Counted from the stretch's first letter, positions 52,660-61,761 are shown. The stretch: 64,000 nt of DNA from Gammaproteobacteria bacterium (GCA_036381015.1 DASVDR010000024.1:123228-187227), one strand, 5' to 3'. Notes: generated from the sequence alone by a model not told the origin. A program made the numbers and translations.

Positions 52660-53264
52660 CGGTCCGCTGGGTCGTCGCGACCGGCAACCGCGGCAAGCTC
52701 GCGGAGATTCGCACGCTGCTGCGCGACGCCGACGTCGCGCTCGTCTCGCAGGACGAGCTCGGCATCGAGCCGGCGGCGGAGACGGCCCCGAGCTTCGTCG
52801 AGAACGCGCTCCTGAAGGCACGCCACGCTTGCGAGCGCTCGGGGCTCCCCGCGATCGCCGACGATTCGGGCCTCTGCGTCGATGCGCTCGGCGGGGCGCC
52901 CGGCGTGCGGTCGGCCCGGTGGGCGGGCCCGGACGCGGACGACCGGGCGAACGTGGCGCGCCTGCTCGAAGCCCTGGAGGGTGTGCCGGAAGGGCGCCGG
53001 GGCGCCCGGTTCCACTGCGTGGTCGTGGCGCTCGCATCCCCCGAGGACCCGGCCCCGCTGATCGCGACGGGGACCTGGGCCGGCCGGATCGCGACGGCCC
53101 CATCCGGCTCCGGCGGCTTCGGCTACGATCCGGTGTTCTTCGATCCGCTGCGAGGCTGCACGGCCGCCGAGCTTCCGCCCGAGCGCAAGAACGAGATCAG
53201 CCACCGCGGGATCGCGCTCCGCCGCCTCGCGCGGCTGCTCGAAGGCGGCCCCGGCGCGGAATGA
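52656..53264 (+). CDS. rdgB: dITP/XTP pyrophosphatase RdgB
   Basis: 202 residues. [11 protein letters not shown] at the start, [37 protein letters not shown], and [10 protein letters not shown] with a [10 protein letters not shown] ending form the Ham1/RdgB signature. It removes non-canonical purine triphosphates before they enter DNA. It is coupled to rph by a 4-bp overlap and is the last gene before the DnaA-box-rich region. Confidence 0.96.
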   Translation: MTVRWVVATGNRGKLAEIRTLLRDADVALVSQDELGIEPAAETAPSFVENALLKARHACERSGLPAIADDSGLCVDALGGAPGVRSARWAGPDADDRANVARLLEALEGVPEGRRGARFHCVVVALASPEDPAPLIATGTWAGRIATAPSGSGGFGYDPVFFDPLRGCTAAELPPERKNEISHRGIALRRLARLLEGGPGAE

Positions 53265-53300
53265 CGTCGCGGAGCGGCTCCGCGGGGCCCGCGGCCGTCG

Positions 53301-53515
53301 TTATACACAGGAGCGGTGTCGCTACGCAGAATCAAGATTCTTGCAGGCCATTGTTGCGACGTCTGCTGCATATCCTTTCTTAAGCATCAGAAAAATAAAG
53401 AGATTTACGGGCTGGTCGTTTTTTGACCAAACGAACCGAAATCGTTTTCCGGCCGGCGCTCGCCGGCCGCGTCCCTGAGGGTTTCCACAAAGTTATCCAC
53501 AGTTTCTGTGGATAA
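53301..53515. other. DnaA-box cluster with AT-rich core (oriC-like)
   Basis: Within a 412-bp gap (53265-53676) that is far more AT-rich than the genome, four DnaA boxes are visible. They are TTATACACA (53301-53309, identical to E. coli R2), GTTTCCACA (53481-53489, 7/9), TTATCCACA (53493-53501, perfect) and its inverse TGTGGATAA (53507-53515, perfect). The last two form a perfect 10-bp inverted repeat around TTT. Between the first and the others lies an AT-rich stretch (about 53340-53450) with AAAAATAAAGAGATTTA and a TGGTC/GACCA hairpin (53413-53429). It could be an origin, a DnaA-titration site or a DnaA-controlled promoter. Confidence 0.55.
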
Positions 53516-53676
53516 GGAGACGGATTTCACATTCGCGTCGACGATCGAACGACCCGGGGGCGCCGCGGTCGAACCGAAGGTCGGACGGGCGGGGCGCCGG
53601 GGCGAGTTTTGCCCGCGGGCCTTGTGCCGAACGCGGGCCCGGCAGTATTCTCACGCGCCCGGCACGGACCGAACCC

Positions 53677-53889
53677 ATGAAGCCGAATATTCATCCAGAG
53701 TACAAAGAAATCACGATCACGTGCGGATGCGGCAACGTGATCAAGACGCGGTCCACACACACCGAGGACATGCACGTCGAGGTGTGCTCCGCGTGTCATC
53801 CGTTCTATACCGGCAAGCAGAAGATCGTCGACACGGGCGGCCGCGTGGACAAATTCCGCCGCCGCTACGGCATGACCTCGAGCAAGTGA
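53677..53889 (+). CDS. rpmE: 50S ribosomal protein L31, zinc-binding type
   Basis: 70 residues. [20 protein letters not shown] and [24 protein letters not shown]-type features define L31. Zinc ligands Cys16, Cys18, Cys37 and Cys40 mark the C+ (zinc-containing) form. The C-terminus ends [11 protein letters not shown]. It stands alone downstream of the DnaA-box region and upstream of gltA. Confidence 0.97.
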   Translation: MKPNIHPEYKEITITCGCGNVIKTRSTHTEDMHVEVCSACHPFYTGKQKIVDTGGRVDKFRRRYGMTSSK

Positions 53890-53946
53890 TCGAGCGGCCG
53901 CGGCTCGCGGCATCTCGGAAACCCGACGCGCGCTCCGCCTCGCCGT

Positions 53947-53974
53947 TTGGAGGGTCAGTCGGCGCTGTTATAAT
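53947..53974 (+). promoter_or_regulatory. Putative gltA promoter
   Basis: A perfect TATAAT (53969-53974) with TTGGAG (53947-53952) 16 bp upstream. Transcription would start near 53981, giving a leader of about 100 nt before gltA. Confidence 0.5.
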
Positions 53975-54078
53975 GAGCCGGTTGCGTTCGCCGGCGCTCT
54001 CCGGCGCGCCCACACCGCCGAATCCGCCCTGGCACGGGGCCGGAATAATGCGAATTTGCCACTGCCAGGTGCGATTGG

Positions 54079-55380
54079 ATGACTGAGAAGCGCTTGACTC
54101 TGACCCTCCCCGGCTCGGGCGAGGTGGTCGAGTTCCCCGTACGCCAGCCGACGATCGGCCCCGAGGTCGTGGACGTCACGCAGCTCTATACAGAGCACGG
54201 CATGTTCACGTTCGACCCCGGATATGCGTCGACGGCGAGCTGCGAGAGCAGCATCACGTATATCGACGGCGAGGCCGGCATCCTGCTCTATCGCGGCTAT
54301 CCGATCGAGCAGCTGGCCCGCGAGTCGAGCTTCATCGAGGTGGCTTATCTGCTGCTGCACGGCGAGCTGCCGACCGCCGCGGAGCTCGAGGAGTTCGATC
54401 ACTCGATCCGCACGCACACGATGATCAACGAGTCGTTGCTGCGGTTCTTCAACGGCTTCCACCACAACGCGCACCCGATGGCGATGGTCTCGGGCGTCGT
54501 CGCTTCGATGGCGGCCTTCTACCACGACAGCACCGACATCCACGACCCGCGCGATCGCGACATCTTCGCGCATCGCATCATCGCGAAACTCCCGACGATC
54601 GCGGCCGCCGCCTACAAGCACTCGCGCGGCCAGCCGTTCGTTTATCCGCAGAACCGGCTGGACTACTGCAGCAACCTGCTGCACATGTTCTTCGCCGTGC
54701 CGTCCGACGAGTACCAAGTGGACCCGGTCGCCGCGGAAGCGCTCGACCTGCTGTTCATCCTGCATGCCGACCACGAGCAGAATTGCAGCACCTCCACCGT
54801 GCGCCTCGCCGGGAGCTCCGGGACGAACCCGTACGCGGCCGTCGCGGCCGGCATGTCGGCCCTGTGGGGGCCGGCGCACGGCGGCGCGAACGAAGCCGTC
54901 ATCAACATGCTCGAGGAGATCGGCTCCGTCGACCGCATCGGGCAATACGTCGCGAAGGCGAAGGACAGAAAGGACCCGTTCCGCCTGATGGGCTTCGGGC
55001 ACCGCGTCTACAAGAGCTACGATCCGCGCGCCGCGATCATCCGCGAGATGTGCCACCGGCTGCTCGAGAAGCTCGGTCAGAACGACACGCCTCTCTTCGA
55101 GCTCGCGTTGCGCCTCGAGGAGATCGCGTTGAAGGACGAGTACTTCATCGAAAAGAATCTCTACCCGAACGTCGACTTCTACTCGGGCATCATCTATCGG
55201 GCGCTCGGCATCCCGAAGTCGATGTTCACCGTGATGTTCGCGATCGCGCGCTGCGTCGGCTGGGTGACACACTGGCGGGAGATGGTGACGGATCCGGCCA
55301 CGCGAATCGGCCGGCCCCGCCAGCTCTACGTCGGCCCGACTCGACGAGACTACCGCCCGATCGCGGCCCGCTCCCGCTGA
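54079..55380 (+). CDS. gltA: Type II citrate synthase
   Basis: 433 residues, the size of the hexameric NADH-sensitive gammaproteobacterial enzyme. The catalytic residues are His in [10 protein letters not shown], His in [10 protein letters not shown] and Asp in [10 protein letters not shown]. Other markers are [11 protein letters not shown] and NFLHM-type SNLLHMFF. It condenses acetyl-CoA and oxaloacetate, the first TCA-cycle step. The C-terminus ends [11 protein letters not shown]. It is monocistronic with its own promoter. Confidence 0.97.
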   Translation: MTEKRLTLTLPGSGEVVEFPVRQPTIGPEVVDVTQLYTEHGMFTFDPGYASTASCESSITYIDGEAGILLYRGYPIEQLARESSFIEVAYLLLHGELPTAAELEEFDHSIRTHTMINESLLRFFNGFHHNAHPMAMVSGVVASMAAFYHDSTDIHDPRDRDIFAHRIIAKLPTIAAAAYKHSRGQPFVYPQNRLDYCSNLLHMFFAVPSDEYQVDPVAAEALDLLFILHADHEQNCSTSTVRLAGSSGTNPYAAVAAGMSALWGPAHGGANEAVINMLEEIGSVDRIGQYVAKAKDRKDPFRLMGFGHRVYKSYDPRAAIIREMCHRLLEKLGQNDTPLFELALRLEEIALKDEYFIEKNLYPNVDFYSGIIYRALGIPKSMFTVMFAIARCVGWVTHWREMVTDPATRIGRPRQLYVGPTRRDYRPIAARSR

Positions 55381-55444
55381 CCGGTCGTCCCGTTCTCGCG
55401 CCGGCGAGGCTCCGCGCTCCGCGAGGGCGTTCGGACGCGGAAGC

Positions 55445-56062
55445 TCAATTCGCGTCCGGCACGAGCTCCGCGACCTCGTTGCGGCCGGCGCGCCGCATCG
55501 GCCGCTGATCCACCGGGCTCAGCGGCGCCTCCCGCAGCCCGTTCTCCGGAAACGTGACGACGACGACGTCGGCGCCGTCCTGTACGAAGCGATACCCCGG
55601 CACGAGCGAGACGCGGCGGGCGCTGAAGCGGTAGCGCCTCTGGCAGTCGCGCAGCGCGACCCCGTGGTCGACGAGCAGGGCCGCGACGCTCTCCGGGGAA
55701 TCGGCGAAGGCATGCAGCTCGATCGGCGAAGCCGGCGTCGCGGTGCCGGCGAGCACCGGGCCGACCAGGCGCGGCTCGAACGGTGCGAGCAAGTCCATGA
55801 TCCCGAGCGCGATGCGGCGAAGACCTTGCACGCGCCGCCGCTGTGTGTCCGGCTCGAAGATCCGCTGGCGCTCCGCGACGCTCGCCGCGATTTGCGCATT
55901 GCTCGGCAACGCGCCGAGATTGCGCACGCCGAGCCGCTCCGCGGCCTTGCGCTTCGCGAGGCCGTAGTCCTCGATGCCGCCTTCGATCATGAGCCGCGCC
56001 GCGGTCTGCGCGAGACGCTCGCGCAAAGCGGCGAGCGCGGGTCCAGAAGTGCGTCTACCCAT
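55445..56062 (-). CDS. Conserved hypothetical protein
   Basis: 205 residues with no recognised catalytic motif. The N-terminal helices (LRERLAQTAARLMIEGGIEDYGLAKRKAAERLG) look like a small helical DNA- or protein-binding module. The central part has RLVGPVLAGTATPASPIELHAFADSPESVAALLVDHGVA. The C-terminus is VDQRPMRRAG-containing. Similar proteins seem to be present in other gammaproteobacteria and are usually annotated as hypothetical or nucleotidyltransferase-like. The start ATG at 56062 is chosen from this pattern. It follows ponA by 8 bp on the same strand, so a link with cell-wall synthesis is possible but unproven. Confidence 0.75.
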   Translation of the reverse strand: MGRRTSGPALAALRERLAQTAARLMIEGGIEDYGLAKRKAAERLGVRNLGALPSNAQIAASVAERQRIFEPDTQRRRVQGLRRIALGIMDLLAPFEPRLVGPVLAGTATPASPIELHAFADSPESVAALLVDHGVALRDCQRRYRFSARRVSLVPGYRFVQDGADVVVVTFPENGLREAPLSPVDQRPMRRAGRNEVAELVPDAN

Positions 56063-56070
56063 CACAAAGC

Positions 56071-58557
56071 TCAAAAGATTTCGCGCGGTTGTGTAGCCGG
56101 GCCTTCCGGGGAAGCGGGCAAGTCGTGGGTCGGGAACGCAGCGTCGGGCTCCCGCTCGGGCAGGTGCCCGATGCGGAACTTCTCGAAGATCGTGTTCGGG
56201 TTCGCGCCGCTCGCGACGAGGCCGTTCTCGGGGTTGATGCGCACGGTCACGATGCCGGGCGGCTCCTCGAACGTGCGCTCCGGAACACCCTCGAGGGCTT
56301 CCTTCATGAACGCCGTCCAAATCGGCAGCGCCGTGACGGCGCCCTGCTCGCGCCCCCCGAGAGGGCGATTGAAGTTGAAGCCGACCCATGCGGCGGCCAC
56401 GACGTCCGGGTTGAAGCCCGCAAACCAGGCGTCGCGGAGGTCGTTCGTCGTGCCGGTCTTGCCGGCGATGTCCAAGCGCCCGAGCTCTCGCCGGGCGCGC
56501 GCGCCCGTGCCTCCGGGCCCCGCCGCATCGTGGAGCATGTCCGTGACGAGGTACGCGTTCTGCGGGCTGATTGCGCGGGGCGCGAGGCGCATCGGGGGAT
56601 AAAGCTCCGTGACGTCCTCGATCAGCGCGGGTTCCTCGTCGCCGGCCGGCACCTCGACGCAGTCGCCGCAGGCGAATGCCGGCTGAGCTTGATAAAGCAC
56701 CTCGCCCGCGGCGTTCTCGATGCGGTCGATGAAATAAGGCGTCACGCGGAACCCGCCGTTCGCGAACACCGCGTACCCCGCCGCGAGCTCCAACGGCGAG
56801 ACGCCGCCGACGCCGAGCGCGAGGGCGGCGTTCGGCGGCAGCGCGACCTCGTCGAAGCCGAATTTCTGGAGGTGCCGCACCGTGTTCATGATGCCCGCCT
56901 TCAGGATGACACGGACGGACGCGGTGTTGATCGAGTGGATCAGCGCCTCGCGCAATCGGACGTAGCCGTAAAAGCGCTTCTCGTAGTTCTCCGGCTTCCA
57001 GACGGTCTCGAGCACCGGGTCCTCTATCGTGATCGGCGCATCGTTGACGATGGTGGCGACGGTGAAGCCGTTCTCCAGCGCGGCCGAATACACGAACGGC
57101 TTGAACGACGACCCCGGCTGACGGTTGGACTGCGTGGCGCGGTTATAGCTGTCGAGGTAGAAGTCGAAGCCGCCGCTCAGCGCGACGATCGCGCCGTCGC
57201 TCGGATCGAGCGCGACGAAAGCGCCTTGCACCTCCGGCAGCTGCGCGAGCTGCAGCGAGCCGTCCTCGAGCGTCGTGAAGCGGACGATATCCCCGCGAGC
57301 GAGGACGTCGGAGACTTCGTCCGGACGGGCGCCGACGGCCCCTTTCTCGTTCAGCTGCGGGGCGGCCCAGGCCACGGCCGGGAGCCCGATCGTGACGCGC
57401 CCCCGGGACGGCAGGTAAACCTCGGCTTGCACCGCGTCGGCGTGCAGCACGACGCCGGCCTCGAAGCCGACGAGCGGCGGGTAGTCCGCGAGCGCCTCGC
57501 GCAGGCGCTCCTCGTCGAACGCTCCGTCCGGCGCGCCGTCCGCCTCTTTCGCATCCGTGACGGGCGGCAGCTCGAGCCGGCGGATCGGGCCGCGGTAGCC
57601 GTGGCGCTGGTCGTAATCGATCAGACCCTGCCGCAGCGCCGCCTGTGCCGCCTCCTGCAGCCGGCTGTCCACCGTCGCCGTCACCTTCAGGCCGGCCGTG
57701 TAGGCGGAATCGCCGAACTTCCGCAGCATCTCGAGCCGCACCATCTCCGCGATATAGGGCGCGTCGAGCTGCATCTCGACGCCGTGGCGCTCGCCGCTGA
57801 TCGGTTCCGCGAGCGCCGCACGGTACTCGACTTCGTTGACGTACCCGAGCTCGCGCATCCGGCCCAGCACGTACGCCCGCCGCCGCGCCGCGTTCTCGCG
57901 GCTGTAGATCGGATTCGCAATGGACGGCCCCCACGGAATGCCGGCAAGAATGGCCGCCTCCGAGAGCGTGAGCTCGCCGAGCTCCTTGCCGAAATAAGTC
58001 TGCGCGGCCGCCGCCACGCCGTACGAGTTCTGCCCGAAGAACGTGGTGTTGAAGAAGAGCTCGAGAATCTCCTCCTTGGTGAACTCCGCTTCGATGCGCA
58101 GCGCGAGAATCCACTCCTTGAACTTTCGCTCGAGGGAAACCTCCTGATTGAGGAAGTACTCGCGTGCGACCTGCTGGGTGATCGTGCTCGAGCCGCGCGG
58201 ACGCTCGTCGCCTCGCGCGATCAAGTAATTGACGATGGCGTATGCCGTGCGCGGGATGTCGAAGCCGATGTGCTCGAAGAAGCGGTCGTCCTCGGCGGCA
58301 ACCAACGCCCGCACCAGCACCTCGGGAATTTCCTCGTAGTCGACCGGGGCGCGCTTCGGCCCGTACTGCTGGATCAGCCGTCCGTCACGCGAGTACACGC
58401 GCAGCGGCTCCTGGAACTGCACGTCGCGAAGCTGCTCGGCGTGCGGCAGCCCGGGCTCCACATAGTAATAGCCCCCGACGACGACGGCCGTCAGGGCCGC
58501 TGCGACGGCCGCGCCGCCGATCAGCAAGCCGAGCAGGCTACGTGCGATACGTCTCAT
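56071..58557 (-). CDS. mrcA: Class A penicillin-binding protein 1A
   Basis: 828 residues. A cytoplasmic tail and one transmembrane helix (about 7-28) come first. The GT51 glycosyltransferase domain follows with EDDRFFEHIGFD, RPRGSSTITQQVAREYFL and FFGQNSYGVAAAAQTYFGK. The transpeptidase domain has QPGSSFKPFVYSAAL (SxxK serine), SINTAS (SxN) and AGKTGTTND (KTG). An OB-like insertion lies between them. The enzyme polymerises and crosslinks peptidoglycan. The ATG at 58557 is preferred over 58599 because TACAAT (58582-58587, minus strand) would serve as a -10 between them. Divergent from the pil operon, as in Pseudomonas. Confidence 0.95.
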   Translation of the reverse strand: MRRIARSLLGLLIGGAAVAAALTAVVVGGYYYVEPGLPHAEQLRDVQFQEPLRVYSRDGRLIQQYGPKRAPVDYEEIPEVLVRALVAAEDDRFFEHIGFDIPRTAYAIVNYLIARGDERPRGSSTITQQVAREYFLNQEVSLERKFKEWILALRIEAEFTKEEILELFFNTTFFGQNSYGVAAAAQTYFGKELGELTLSEAAILAGIPWGPSIANPIYSRENAARRRAYVLGRMRELGYVNEVEYRAALAEPISGERHGVEMQLDAPYIAEMVRLEMLRKFGDSAYTAGLKVTATVDSRLQEAAQAALRQGLIDYDQRHGYRGPIRRLELPPVTDAKEADGAPDGAFDEERLREALADYPPLVGFEAGVVLHADAVQAEVYLPSRGRVTIGLPAVAWAAPQLNEKGAVGARPDEVSDVLARGDIVRFTTLEDGSLQLAQLPEVQGAFVALDPSDGAIVALSGGFDFYLDSYNRATQSNRQPGSSFKPFVYSAALENGFTVATIVNDAPITIEDPVLETVWKPENYEKRFYGYVRLREALIHSINTASVRVILKAGIMNTVRHLQKFGFDEVALPPNAALALGVGGVSPLELAAGYAVFANGGFRVTPYFIDRIENAAGEVLYQAQPAFACGDCVEVPAGDEEPALIEDVTELYPPMRLAPRAISPQNAYLVTDMLHDAAGPGGTGARARRELGRLDIAGKTGTTNDLRDAWFAGFNPDVVAAAWVGFNFNRPLGGREQGAVTALPIWTAFMKEALEGVPERTFEEPPGIVTVRINPENGLVASGANPNTIFEKFRIGHLPEREPDAAFPTHDLPASPEGPATQPREIF

Positions 58558-58592
58558 AATGGAGTGCGCGTCGGAATGTGAATTGTACGCCC

Positions 58593-58621
58593 TTGCCATG
58601 CCCGGATCCTTTGTGCATAGT
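58593..58621 (+). promoter_or_regulatory. Putative promoter of the riboswitch-pilMNOPQ transcript
   Basis: TTGCCA (58593-58598, 5/6 match), a 17-bp spacer and CATAGT (58616-58621, 4/6). Initiation near 58628 would place the aptamer at the very 5' end of the RNA, as is usual for riboswitches. Confidence 0.45.
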
Positions 58622-58730
58622 CGCCGCCGTTGGGCAAACCCACCGAAAGGTGGGGACGCAAAGCCACCGGTCTACGGGCGATAAGCCGATCGCGGAGCCT
58701 AGGATAGCGGGGCTGCCGAAGCAGGTGAAC
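58622..58730 (+). ncRNA. Cyclic di-GMP-I (GEMM-I) riboswitch
   Basis: Diagnostic GEMM-I elements occur in order. They are GGGCAAACC (58632-58640); the P2 hairpin CCACC-GAAA-GGTGG with its GNRA tetraloop; the invariant GGGACGCAAAGCCACCGG (58653-58670) joining P2 and P3; and a P3 arm ending AGCCTAGGATAGCGGGGCTGCCGA (tetraloop receptor, then the GGGGCTGCCGA segment, 58697-58719, closely like V. cholerae Vc2). It senses c-di-GMP. It lies on the pil strand, 270 nt upstream of pilM, so it probably controls the pilMNOPQ operon. The sign of control is not clear. Confidence 0.9.
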
Positions 58731-58745
58731 ACTTGGGGAGTGTTC
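58727..58745 (+). promoter_or_regulatory. Hairpin directly 3' of the aptamer
   Basis: GAACACT (58727-58733) pairs perfectly with AGTGTTC (58739-58745) around TGGGG. It is not followed by a T-run, so it is not an intrinsic terminator by itself. It could be part of the expression platform. Confidence 0.45.
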
Positions 58746-59000
58746 CATCTCTTCGCCGCTTCGCGTGCGGTCCGCTGCACTCACCTCGTTAGACCTTCGC
58801 CTTCGTCTCCACCGGCCGGGAATCGATCCGCTTTGCAGAGGTTTCGACAAGGCGGAAAGCGTAAGGGGAGCATAGTCTCGTCCCGGTATTCGTGATGCCC
58901 ATCACAACGGTCCGTATCGCGCGTGGGATACAGTTAAATCGGCCTTTTGAGAGCGCGTAGAAGATTCTAACCCAACCATTTGCGTTGGAAAGGAAAATTT
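58746..59000 (+). other. Long untranslated leader between riboswitch and pilM
   Basis: About 255 nt without a supported coding region. It contains a perfect GTGATG/CATCAC palindrome (58892-58905), a CGCTTT/AAAGCG pairing possibility (about 58831-58863), and an AT-richer end with AAGGAAAA as the pilM ribosome-binding site. No intrinsic terminator with a T-run is visible, so control may act on translation, Rho access or RNA stability. Confidence 0.5.
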
Positions 59001-60062
59001 GTGTTCGCAAGGCGCAGGATCAGACCCCTTCTGGGACTTGACATAACGACGTCCTCCGTCAAGCTGATCGAGCTCGTCGAGAACGGCAGAGGCTATCGCG
59101 TCGAGTCGTACGCCGCCGAGCCCACGCCGCCGAATGCCATCAACGAGAAGGCCATCGTCGACGCCGACGCGGTCGGCGAAGCCGTGAGACGCGCGGTGAA
59201 GCGCTCCGGCACGAAGACGCGCGAAGCGGCGATCGCGATCAGCGGCGACGCCGCGATCACGAAAATCATCCAGATGCCGAAGAACCTGAGCGAGGCCGAG
59301 CTCGAAGGCCAGGTCGAGCTACAGGCGGATCAGTACATCCCGTTCCCGATGGAGGAAGTGAGCTTCGACTTCGAGGTCGTCGGCGAGAGCGAGCGGGATC
59401 CGGACATGCTCGACGTCCTGCTCGTCGCCACGCGCACCGAGAACGTCGAGCAGCGGCAAGCGGCGGTCGAGGCGGCCGGCCTTGCCGCGCGCGTCGTCGA
59501 CGTCGAGGCGTTCGCCGTCGAGAACGCGTGCCAGCTTCTCACCCATCAGATGCCCGACGGCGGCGCGGACAAGTTCATCGCGATCGTCGACTTCGGCGCG
59601 AGCACCACGACGTTCAGCGTGCTGAAGGATCTGAAGGTCATCTACACGCGCGACTTCGCGTTCGGCGGGCAGCAGCTCACCGAAGAGATCATGCGCACCT
59701 ACGGCCTCAGCATGGAGGACGCCGGCCGGGCGAAGAAGGAAGGCGGCCTGCCGAGCAACTACCAGCCCGAGGTGCTCGACGCGTTCATCGACGACATGTC
59801 GCAGCAGGTGAGCCGCTCTCTCCAGTTCTTTCTCGCGTCGGGAAGCGGGCGCGAGCAGCCCGACCAGATTCTCGTCTGCGGCGGCTGCGCGAACATCCCT
59901 GGAGTCGCGGACGTCATCGGCAGCCGCGTGGGCATTCCGACGGAGATCGGCGATCCCCTGGGCCAGATGAAGATGTCCTCGCGTGCGAAGGCCCAGGGCG
60001 TTCAAAAGGACGCGACCGCGCTGCTCACCGCCTGCGGACTCGCACTACGGAGCTTCGACTGA
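59001..60062 (+). CDS. pilM: Type IV pilus inner-membrane platform protein PilM
   Basis: 353 residues, actin-like ATPase fold. It contains LLGLDITTSSVKLIEL (phosphate 1), AIVDFGASTTTFSVLKD (phosphate 2) and LVCGGCANIPGVADVI (adenosine). PilM is cytoplasmic and binds the N-terminal INLLPWR peptide of PilN. The start is GTG at 59001 with AGGA 6-8 bp upstream; a TTG at 58980 is in frame but lacks such a site. First gene of pilMNOPQ, downstream of the c-di-GMP riboswitch and divergent from mrcA. Confidence 0.94.
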   Translation: MFARRRIRPLLGLDITTSSVKLIELVENGRGYRVESYAAEPTPPNAINEKAIVDADAVGEAVRRAVKRSGTKTREAAIAISGDAAITKIIQMPKNLSEAELEGQVELQADQYIPFPMEEVSFDFEVVGESERDPDMLDVLLVATRTENVEQRQAAVEAAGLAARVVDVEAFAVENACQLLTHQMPDGGADKFIAIVDFGASTTTFSVLKDLKVIYTRDFAFGGQQLTEEIMRTYGLSMEDAGRAKKEGGLPSNYQPEVLDAFIDDMSQQVSRSLQFFLASGSGREQPDQILVCGGCANIPGVADVIGSRVGIPTEIGDPLGQMKMSSRAKAQGVQKDATALLTACGLALRSFD

Positions 60063-60063
60063 C

Positions 60064-60630
60064 ATGCCGAGAATCAACCTTCTGCCGTGGCGCGCGGAGC
60101 TTCGCGAGAAGCGCAAGAAGGAGTTCCTGCTCGCGCTGCTCGGCGCCGTCCTTTTCGGCGGCCTCGTCGTGTACGCATCCAAGCTGACCGTCCAGAGCTG
60201 GACCGCGAACCAGAACACCCGCAACTCGATCTTGAAGGCCGAGATCGCGGAGCTGGACAAGCAGATCGAAGAGATCTCCGGCCTCGAGACGCAAAAGAAC
60301 CGCCTGCTCGCAAGGATGGAGATCATCGATCAGCTGCAGAGGTCGCGGCCCGAGGTCGTGCATCTCTTCGACGAGCTCGTGAACACGCTGCCGGAAGGCG
60401 TGCACCTCACGGAGGTGAGGCAGACGGGCTCACGGATCGAGATCAAGGGCGAGGCGCAGTCGAGCACGCGCGTGTCGGCGCTGATGCGCAACATCGACGA
60501 GTCCGAGTGGCTGCGCAATCCCGGGCTCGACGTCGTGCAAACCGTCGATAGCGGGCCTTCCCGCAACGCTCGCTTCACGATCTTCGCGGAGCAGGTGCCG
60601 ATGGCCGAGCACCTCGAGGAGGCGCCATGA
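60064..60630 (+). CDS. pilN: Type IV pilus alignment protein PilN
   Basis: 188 residues. The N-terminus MPRINLLPWRAELRE is the PilM-binding motif. A transmembrane helix (about 22-40) precedes a coiled coil (SILKAEIAELDKQIEEISGLETQ region) and a ferredoxin-like periplasmic domain with TLPEGVHLTEVRQTGSRIEIKG. PilN pairs with PilO in the alignment subcomplex. It starts 1 bp after the pilM stop. Confidence 0.93.
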   Translation: MPRINLLPWRAELREKRKKEFLLALLGAVLFGGLVVYASKLTVQSWTANQNTRNSILKAEIAELDKQIEEISGLETQKNRLLARMEIIDQLQRSRPEVVHLFDELVNTLPEGVHLTEVRQTGSRIEIKGEAQSSTRVSALMRNIDESEWLRNPGLDVVQTVDSGPSRNARFTIFAEQVPMAEHLEEAP

Positions 60631-61232
60631 ACTTCATCGAGCAATTGCAATCGCTCGATACGAACGATCCGGGACGCTGGCCGCTGCCGTTCCGCGTCGG
60701 CGCGGTCGTCATCACCTTCATCGGCGTCGTCGCGTTCGGCACGTACACGTTCGTCGTGAAATCCGAGATGCCGCTGCTCGACCGGGCCAAGCTCGAGGAG
60801 CAGGAGCTGCGCGCGACCTTCGAGGAGAAGCAGCGCAAGGCGGCGAATTTCGACGCCTACAAGGCCCAGCTCGCCGAGATCGAGCGCTCGTTCGGCACGA
60901 TGCTGCGTCAGCTCCCGGGCAAGACCGAGGTGCCGAGCCTGCTCGTCGACATCTCCCAGACGGGGCTCGGCGCGGGCCTCGAGGAGAAGCTGTTCCAGCC
61001 GATGGGCGAGGTCCAGAAGGACTTTTACGCCGAGCTGCCGATCAAGATCCGCCTCAACGGCAGCTTCCACGAGCTCGGTATGTTCGTCAGCGGGATCGCC
61101 GCATTGCCGCGAATTGTGACGTTGCACGACATCGCGATCACGCGAGCCTCGCAAAATACGTTCGACGAGCTGACGCTCGACGTGACCGCGAAGACCTATC
61201 GCTATCTCGAAGAGGACGCCGCCGGGGGATGA
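60627..61232 (+). CDS. pilO: Type IV pilus alignment protein PilO
   Basis: 201 residues: cytoplasmic start, transmembrane helix (about 24-44), coiled coil (LEEQELRATFEEKQRKAANF), then a periplasmic domain with ALPIKI-type ELPIKIRLNGSFHELGMFVSGIAALPRIVTLHDI. This is typical of PilO. It forms heterodimers with PilN and contacts PilP. The ATG overlaps the pilN stop (ATGA). Confidence 0.93.
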   Translation: MNFIEQLQSLDTNDPGRWPLPFRVGAVVITFIGVVAFGTYTFVVKSEMPLLDRAKLEEQELRATFEEKQRKAANFDAYKAQLAEIERSFGTMLRQLPGKTEVPSLLVDISQTGLGAGLEEKLFQPMGEVQKDFYAELPIKIRLNGSFHELGMFVSGIAALPRIVTLHDIAITRASQNTFDELTLDVTAKTYRYLEEDAAGG

Positions 61233-61236
61233 GGGT

Positions 61237-61761
61237 ATGCAACCAGGAGTCGTGAATCGCTTGCTCGTCGGCGCGGTCGCGGCCCTCGCGCTCTCCGGGT
61301 GCACGGGTGGGAACGACGACCTACGCGCCTATATCGACGAGGTCAAGGCCCGCCCGGGCGGGCGAATCGAGCCGCTGCCGCAGATTCGCCCGGCACCGAG
61401 GTTCGCCTACGAGCCCGGCGACCGGCGCAGTCCGTTCATGCCGGATACGCCGCAGCCGCGCCTCGGCCCGAACCCCGACAGCGTGCCGCGCCCCGACCCG
61501 GACCGTCCGCGCGAGTTTCTCGAGCAGTTTCCGCTCGATACGCTGCAGATGGTCGGCACGCTCGAGTCGAACGGCAACCGATTCGGTCTCGTGCAGACGA
61601 ACGACGGGCTGATCCATCGCGTCACCGTCGGTAACCATCTCGGTCAGAACTACGGCCGCATTCTGTCGATCACCGAGTCCGAGATTTCCCTGGTGGAGAT
61701 CATCCCCGACGGCCTCGGGGGTTATCTCGAGCGCCCCGCCGCCATCAGTCTCGCCGACTGA
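61237..61761 (+). CDS. pilP: Type IV pilus lipoprotein PilP
   Basis: 174 residues. A lipobox ending LALSGC places the lipidated cysteine at residue 22. A proline-rich linker (RIEPLPQIRPAP, RRSPFMP) follows, then the HR domain with FLEQFPLDTLQMVGTL and GLIHRVTVGNHLGQNYGRI. PilP bridges PilNO with the secretin PilQ. It starts 4 bp after the pilO stop. Confidence 0.93.
   Translation: MQPGVVNRLLVGAVAALALSGCTGGNDDLRAYIDEVKARPGGRIEPLPQIRPAPRFAYEPGDRRSPFMPDTPQPRLGPNPDSVPRPDPDRPREFLEQFPLDTLQMVGTLESNGNRFGLVQTNDGLIHRVTVGNHLGQNYGRILSITESEISLVEIIPDGLGGYLERPAAISLAD

Noticed and set aside
58578-58895. 105-codon plus-strand frame between mrcA and pilM
   Set aside because: It runs straight through the c-di-GMP riboswitch, whose structured RNA explains the sequence; the translation has no recognisable feature.
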